Part shown: in pieces, positions 5,514 through 10,082 of the stretch
Layout: the number at the start of each line of letters is the position of its first letter
Numbering within the stretch: position 1 is the first letter of the stretch
DNA from: Acidobacteriota bacterium
GTDB lineage: Bacteria > Acidobacteriota > Terriglobia > UBA7540
Length of the DNA: 10,082 nucleotides
Assembly (NCBI GenBank): GCA_021789565.1
Contig: JAJYJL010000168.1
Coordinates: forward strand, 1 to 10,082
Direction: 5' to 3'
The notes under the pieces: model-generated
Told to the model about the DNA's origin: nothing
Database searches by the model: none
What the model saw: only the letters and a program-made list of their open reading frames with translations
Translations under genes and position numbers: made by a program

Positions 5514-8500
5514 TCATTTCCAGGCAAAAGTGCGCTCCTTCACGGTGCGATAATTGGAGTCCAGCGCCGGTTCGAGTAAGAGTATCGCGGCGATGCGGCG
5601 GGCCATCTCCTGGACGTAGCGGACTTCTTCAATCTTCAAGGGGCGGCCTAAAAGTTTTTCTTCACGGTATGAGAGCCACTTCTTGATGACTTGATACCCG
5701 CCAATGGTGTATTCCCAAACCCGCACTGGGACATTTGACCAGCAGGCTGCTTCATTCAGGTAGATATCGCATGTGTGATCGCCCAAACTTTGAAATGCTT
5801 GTGCTGCGTCAAGTCCTCGCGCTTTGCCTGCCTCGGCGATAGCCTCCCGTTCCTGTTCGGTGTAATCGCGCTCGATCATTCTTCCTTTACCGGGCATCGT
5901 GATGCCGCCTTTGCCTGCATGTCCCCATCCGGTGGCAACGGCGAAGTGTTTCGCTTCGTCAAGTTGCATCCCAGGCGGAAGCTTAAATGCGGCGATTTTC
6001 TGTAATGCGACCTCTGCCGCTTCCTCCGCCTCTGAGTCGGTGTCGAGCAACGCGGCGATCTGCCTGCCGAGTGCTGCCGAATGGAGCAGCATTTCCTTGG
6101 TTGCCGGCAGTGGAATGCGCGGCCAATCCTGGCTGATACCGCCTGCGTTTTCGTTTAAGTAAGCGGGCGAATAACCGATGGCAAGAGCGTGCATCCAGAT
6201 TAACCCGGCAGTTTCGACGTCCACGTCAGGATTCTCGATTCCGAGTCTGGCCAGATATGAACGGGCTGAAGGCGAAAGATTCGCCTTCGCTGCCCTAGCC
6301 TCCAGTTTCATCGCGGTCTGGGCTTCGTGAGCCTTTTTCTTTTTCGCAGGATGAACAAGAATCGGGAAATGGCGGGCGTGACCGGAAATACAATCGTAGT
6401 CGCACACCATACGCGAAAAGTAAAACGGCGCACCTTCCGGGTCCTTGTCAGCAGTGTCACGGGTAATGAAAAACGAGTTTCCCGCTATGTCCCTTTGCGA
6501 GAGCAACTCGGGACTGGGCTCGCTGAAGAGCGGCCTCAAGTTTTCCAGATAGCACCATCGCACGTCGAGCGGTTTAAATGGATAATGGACCATGCACTTC
6601 TCATCGTAGTCCTCGAAGTCCCTCAGAACTTTTTTTCGCGCTTCCGGCCCGACAATCCTATTGCCGGTCATCATCAGTGAGGGATAAAGGGCGCGGATTT
6701 CCTCGTCGCTGGCCGATGCGTCGAAGTAGCGCCGCATCCTGTAGGCCAGTGCGTCGTGGTCTATTGATATGAGGGCGAACGCTCGGCGCTCCACGGGTCC
6801 GTTAAAGTGCTGAGCGGAAAGCTCGCCAGTGCGCGGCCATGTTCTGTACTGGCCGCTGACAGCCTCCGGCCGGAACGAGTAGCGGTTGCTCTCATCAGGG
6901 GTGGCCAACTTGTAGTGCGAGCTTAAGTCTTCTACTTCGAGGCTGTCGAGTAGCTCAGTGCGTTTTGTAACGCCCCAAAAATGGCGGAATCCTACCGTCG
7001 GCGTTTCGCTGTGCTTGCCTCCGCAGACCATCAGCCCAATAGCCGTACCAACACGGATGCCCTCTCGATTGTATTCAGTGGAAAATACTGAAGGGTCGGG
7101 CTTACCTTCTGGCGTCAGTTTTCCCGTTTCACGGCTGTCACCGTTCAAACAATCAAACCACAGCTTGCCAAACTCGCTCAGAAACTTCGTTCGCATCACA
7201 ACAAATGAAGGGTCGCTCAAGTACGAGAAATTGGAAATAAAACAAACCACGCCCTTGCCTGTTCTCTCTGCAATGCGCCGTTCGGCCAGCCGGAAGAACC
7301 GCACGTATAGATCATCCAAGTTGAACTTCTTAATACCCCATTCCTTAATCAGCCCTTCCTTGTAAGGCTCAACCAAGCCTTGTTCCTCTTCAGGACTTAC
7401 GCCGGCAAAGGCGTTGTAAGGTGGGTTGCCCATAATCACTAGAATCGGAACCTCGCGCTTGACATGCTCGGCGGCGTCGCGTTCTTCCTCCAACTCGGGG
7501 AAGATGAGATGTTGCTTGGGGCCTTTGGGTGGTTCCCAGCCGGTCAGCGCATTTGTCAGATAAACTCCAACCCGTTCCTTTGACTTGGGGGACAGTGGCG
7601 CGCCAAGATTCTGCAAGAGCAAGCCCAGTTGCAGGTGGGAGACTACGAAGGGCGCGGGCAGGATCTCGAACCCAAAGACGCGCTTTTGTGCTGCTTCCTT
7701 GAGGTCGTGCGGCAGAAGCGCATCTTCGCCCCGCTCCTTCAGAGTTCGATAGATGCGATCGAGGACTTCCACAAGATAGGAACCTGTGCCGCAGCATGGG
7801 TCAAGAACATAAACCCGATCATCCGCCAAGCCATCAGCTAAGCCCAACTCTTGACGCAACGCCGTATCAACCCGTTCGACCATGTACTTGACGACTTCGG
7901 GCGGCGTGTACCAGACTCCCAATTCCTTGCGCAGCTCGGGGTCAAAGGCTTCGAGGAATGGCTCGTAAAAATACTGTACGGCGTGCGATTCCTGAAAGCG
8001 ATCGAAAAACGAGGCGCGGTCCACGCGGTTCAAGACTTGCCCGGTCCAATCTAACACTTGAGTGAGCTTAAGGGTTTCGAGTTCCTGGGGATCGGCTACA
8101 AGGTAAAAGAGCTTGGAAATCATCGGCACGCGTAAATAGCGGGCTGTGGTGTACCAATCAAAGCGGGCTTTGGATGTCGGCGGGTTCTGCTTTGCCCACA
8201 ACACCCAGGCGGAAAAAACTCCGTAGAAGAGGGTTTGCACCAGGCTGGAACGGAAGAAGTGTTCGCCTTTCTCACCCTCGAATTTCAAGCCAAGCGCTTC
8301 TTCAAGCGCCGTGCGGACCCTGGCCAATGCGGGAAGTTCTACGTGCTCAATGCGCGCCTTTGCGTCCCGCGCATAGGAGGCAAGAAACCATGCGACATCT
8401 TCGGGCGCGGCTAACTGGGCAGCGTGCCGCATGACGCGCATGAGGTATTCTTCGAACCTTGGGCCGATCTTCTCCGCAAGGGTGCGCGGATGGATGGCAG

Positions 8501-8957
8501 CGGCCCAAAATTCTCTCTCGCTATCGGCAAGACGGAAGGATTCGAGCTTGACGGGCTTGCCCTCGGCATCCTGGCCCACTAGAAGAAAATCACGATAGTT
8601 CGTTACCAGCACTTGCCGGTATTTGCCCCAATAGCGTGAGACCTGCTCTCCATTGGCGGTTACCCACGCGTCATCCTTCGCGGACTTGACTTCAATCACT
8701 CCCCGCGCGGGCAATTGGCCGGGAGGTGGCTCGGCATCCGAGGGCTTCTGGAACTGATCGGGGGTGAAAAAACCACCGTCGGGAATTCCTGCGCCGCGAT
8801 TCGCAATGTTGATAATGCAGCGCACGCGGGGCTTGAGCTTCCTACCGATTTCGTTCAAGAGGTTCGAAAGGGCGGGGTAGTAGGATGTTTCCTTGACCGC
8901 TGCTCCCGATGAGCGAATATCGCGGAGTTCCCTAAGATAGGTTTCCAGTGTAGTCAT
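5514..8957 (-). CDS. Single-chain restriction-modification enzyme (type ISP-like / type IIG), no helicase
   Basis: This 1147-aa protein should both methylate adenine and cut DNA at a shared target. The N-terminal nuclease is PD-(D/E)XK: D60 in GAGIPDGGFF, E89 and K91 in GVIEVKSAK, then Q105-x3-Y109. A helical linker follows (about 150-340). The N6-adenine methyltransferase shows motif X (VWYTPPEVVKYMV, 348-360), motif I (VLDPCCGTGSYL, 384-395), FGFEILPAPFVVSHLQL (428-444) and catalytic NPPY (511-514). The rest is target recognition, ending in the type ISP C-terminal signature: AYLNENAGGISQDWPRIPLP (932-951), SAALGRQIAALLD and GYQVIKKWLSYREEKLLGRP (1087-1106). No helicase motifs lie between nuclease and methylase, unlike LlaGI/LlaBIII, so it should not translocate. 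It appears full length. The ATG at 8957 lacks a clear ribosome site. It is first in the operon; a companion methylase is not required. Confidence 0.93.
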   Translation of the reverse strand: MTTLETYLRELRDIRSSGAAVKETSYYPALSNLLNEIGRKLKPRVRCIINIANRGAGIPDGGFFTPDQFQKPSDAEPPPGQLPARGVIEVKSAKDDAWVTANGEQVSRYWGKYRQVLVTNYRDFLLVGQDAEGKPVKLESFRLADSEREFWAAAIHPRTLAEKIGPRFEEYLMRVMRHAAQLAAPEDVAWFLASYARDAKARIEHVELPALARVRTALEEALGLKFEGEKGEHFFRSSLVQTLFYGVFSAWVLWAKQNPPTSKARFDWYTTARYLRVPMISKLFYLVADPQELETLKLTQVLDWTGQVLNRVDRASFFDRFQESHAVQYFYEPFLEAFDPELRKELGVWYTPPEVVKYMVERVDTALRQELGLADGLADDRVYVLDPCCGTGSYLVEVLDRIYRTLKERGEDALLPHDLKEAAQKRVFGFEILPAPFVVSHLQLGLLLQNLGAPLSPKSKERVGVYLTNALTGWEPPKGPKQHLIFPELEEERDAAEHVKREVPILVIMGNPPYNAFAGVSPEEEQGLVEPYKEGLIKEWGIKKFNLDDLYVRFFRLAERRIAERTGKGVVCFISNFSYLSDPSFVVMRTKFLSEFGKLWFDCLNGDSRETGKLTPEGKPDPSVFSTEYNREGIRVGTAIGLMVCGGKHSETPTVGFRHFWGVTKRTELLDSLEVEDLSSHYKLATPDESNRYSFRPEAVSGQYRTWPRTGELSAQHFNGPVERRAFALISIDHDALAYRMRRYFDASASDEEIRALYPSLMMTGNRIVGPEARKKVLRDFEDYDEKCMVHYPFKPLDVRWCYLENLRPLFSEPSPELLSQRDIAGNSFFITRDTADKDPEGAPFYFSRMVCDYDCISGHARHFPILVHPAKKKKAHEAQTAMKLEARAAKANLSPSARSYLARLGIENPDVDVETAGLIWMHALAIGYSPAYLNENAGGISQDWPRIPLPATKEMLLHSAALGRQIAALLDTDSEAEEAAEVALQKIAAFKLPPGMQLDEAKHFAVATGWGHAGKGGITMPGKGRMIERDYTEQEREAIAEAGKARGLDAAQAFQSLGDHTCDIYLNEAACWSNVPVRVWEYTIGGYQVIKKWLSYREEKLLGRPLKIEEVRYVQEMARRIAAILLLEPALDSNYRTVKERTFAWK

Positions 8958-9021
8958 ATGCGTGGCTCGCTGTGCCGCTGCCTATTTTACTCGGGTGACG
9001 TGCTGGAGCAAACCCCATTTT

Positions 9022-9051
9022 CATATAGGCGCTAGGTGTCCGAACTTTCAA
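9022..9051 (-). promoter_or_regulatory. Candidate sigma70-like promoter of the restriction operon
   Basis: On the minus strand TTGAAA (9046-9051) is followed after 18 bases by TATATG (9022-9027), giving a leader of roughly 55-60 bases before the ATG at 8957. A second candidate nearer the gene is TTGCTC-16-TAAAAT. Both are motif matches only. Genes on both sides of this roughly 270-bp spacer point away from it, so a promoter here is required by layout if the operon is expressed on its own. Confidence 0.4.
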
Positions 9052-9228
9052 CGGGGATCAGCTTGTACGACTCAACGCTGCTTCTCGGCTTTCTATTGAC
9101 AGACTTCGCCTCGGTTGGGCCTAGCACAAAACGCGGAAGAATCTTATCCTGTACCTCCAATAAGAACGTGCTACTCTCGGGGGACACGGCAATGCGATAA
9201 CCCGATGACTCTACCAGGAGGAGAAGAA

Positions 9229-9843
9229 GTGCAATTCCATATCGAGTATGAAGGAAAGTTACCGAGCCAGAACGCCAAGGACAGGAAGGCCCGAAGGCGC
9301 GGTTGTCATCTAATTCGAGAAAGCTTCCATCACCAGTTGCGGCAGCTTTGGAATACCAGATTCAGACCTTTTGCCGGGCTTCCCCCGTGTGACGATTCCT
9401 CGTACGAAGAGCTTCAGAGCAAATATCTCGAGGCGAATTCATTGCAGATTGACGACACTGACCTAAGGTTTTTTCCCGTCATCAACGAAGCCGCCCATCT
9501 CGTCTGCGCCTTAGACATAACGCTTTACCGTCATCAAGCGCCCGGCTCATTCGTTGGGCCTGGGGGCGACTTGGACAATCATTTGAAAGTTCTTTTCGAT
9601 GCGCTGAGTACGCCAAATCAGTCACAGGTCGAAGGGTTGGATTTGGGACAAGCAGAAAGACCAATTTTTTGCCTTATGCAGGATGATGCGCAGATCATTG
9701 ACGTTCGCATGAAAACTGTGCAGATTTGGAGGCCCTATAACAGTCCAAACGAACAACGCGAAGTGAAAGTTTCCGTTGATGTCAAGGCTTCATGTACGAG
9801 CTTTCAAGGGGGCTACGGAGGCATTGCGTTCCCCGATCTTTAA
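9229..9843 (+). CDS. RusA-like Holliday-junction endonuclease
   Basis: The 204-aa product carries the RusA signature: GGDLDNHLKVLFDAL with D114, D116 and K120, then MQDDAQIIDVRMKTV with D152/D153. These line up with the metal-binding acids D70, D72, D91 and the K76 of E. coli RusA. The family forms dimers that cut four-way junctions symmetrically and is frequent in prophages and mobile elements. The protein is longer than RusA (about 120 aa): residues 11-85 form an extended N-terminal part, and about 22 extra residues (130-150) separate the two motifs. I chose the GTG at 9229 because AGGAGG (9216-9221) lies seven bases upstream and the product then begins with the expected strand (VQFHIEYEGKLPS). 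An ATG at 9205 would add 8 residues and a TTG at 9115 would add 38. It is divergent from the restriction gene and convergent with the next gene (17-bp gap). Confidence 0.8.
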   Translation: MQFHIEYEGKLPSQNAKDRKARRRGCHLIRESFHHQLRQLWNTRFRPFAGLPPCDDSSYEELQSKYLEANSLQIDDTDLRFFPVINEAAHLVCALDITLYRHQAPGSFVGPGGDLDNHLKVLFDALSTPNQSQVEGLDLGQAERPIFCLMQDDAQIIDVRMKTVQIWRPYNSPNEQREVKVSVDVKASCTSFQGGYGGIAFPDL

Positions 9844-9860
9844 TCACAGTCGACGGGTTA

Positions 9861-10082
9861 CTAATCCAATTGGTCTTCTATGGTTTCCTGAGCGATTTGC
9901 TTGGCGTCCCCCAGGCTTTCTTCTCCGGTAAGCTCTGCCTCCAATTCTTCCCTCACCATCTCTTCAAGTTCTCGCCTGAACCCGCTATCCCAGTAATCCT
10001 CGTCAGAGATTATGCCCTCATGTTTTAGCTGCCAAAGGTAATGGGACACATCGCCGACGACACCCCGTATCAGGTTTCGCTT
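9861..10082 (-). CDS. Unknown acidic helical protein, C-terminal part (cut by window edge)
   Basis: The frame stays open to the window end, so 73 residues are visible and the true start may lie outside; a GTG at 10049 would give 62 aa. The sequence is strongly acidic and helical (FRRELEEMVREELEAELTGE, then DAKQIAQETIEDQLD), with WQLKHEGIISDEDYWDSG before it. No membrane segment or catalytic motif is seen. I recognise no family; a small phage-type accessory protein would fit the acidity and size. It converges on the RusA-like gene with only 17 bp between the stops and no obvious terminator hairpin. Confidence 0.6.
   Translation of the reverse strand, partial: KRNLIRGVVGDVSHYLWQLKHEGIISDEDYWDSGFRRELEEMVREELEAELTGEESLGDAKQIAQETIEDQLD

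Noticed and set aside
9096..9101. TTGACA as -35 box of a promoter for the RusA-like gene
   Set aside because: The hexamer is perfect, but 16-18 bases downstream there is only GC-rich sequence (gcctag region), with no acceptable -10 box.
1..10082. tRNA, rRNA or CRISPR features
   Set aside because: Isolated GGTTCGA-like words occur inside the restriction gene without cloverleaf context, and no regularly spaced direct repeats were seen.

Overview
The window reads as one end of an integrated mobile element, mid-GC and bacterial. Ten of the twelve credible genes lie on the minus strand and are tightly packed. No housekeeping gene, tRNA, rRNA or CRISPR array was seen. The style (helicase-free type ISP-like restriction enzyme, HUH Rep with zinc ligands, DUF2513) suggests a soil or environmental bacterium, perhaps Acidobacteriota. 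That taxonomic guess comes from general impression only and is weak.

Left part (1-3008, minus strand): a replication and integration module. In transcription order it holds a doubtful small ORF, a 120-aa probable OB-fold protein with a strong AGGAGG site, a 426-aa rolling-circle (HUH) replication initiator, a possible 67-aa ORF with an ATGA overlap, a small helix-turn-helix excisionase, and a tyrosine integrase cut by the window start. The excisionase and integrase overlap by 17 bp. The order rep-xis-int resembles the replication/integration cassette of actinomycete integrative elements of the pSAM2 type, although no conjugation gene is visible here.

Middle part (3137-8957, minus strand): a probable cargo operon. 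It begins with a 1147-aa single-chain restriction-modification enzyme (PD-(D/E)XK nuclease, N6-adenine methyltransferase, type ISP-like specificity region, no helicase). Four small genes follow closely: an unknown 220-aa protein, a DUF2513 gene broken by a -1 frameshift, an unknown 189-aa beta-rich protein, and a 236-aa protein with two similar Cys/His clusters. A sigma70-like promoter candidate lies upstream of the restriction gene. The arrangement suggests a defence cassette carried by the element, but the role of the small proteins is unknown.

Right part (8958-10082): a divergent plus-strand gene for a RusA-like Holliday-junction endonuclease, then a convergent, edge-truncated, acidic helical protein on the minus strand.

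Possible working model (inference): the integrase and excisionase move the element, the HUH initiator with its OB-fold partner replicates the excised circle, the RusA-like enzyme resolves branched DNA, and the restriction operon protects the host or the element.
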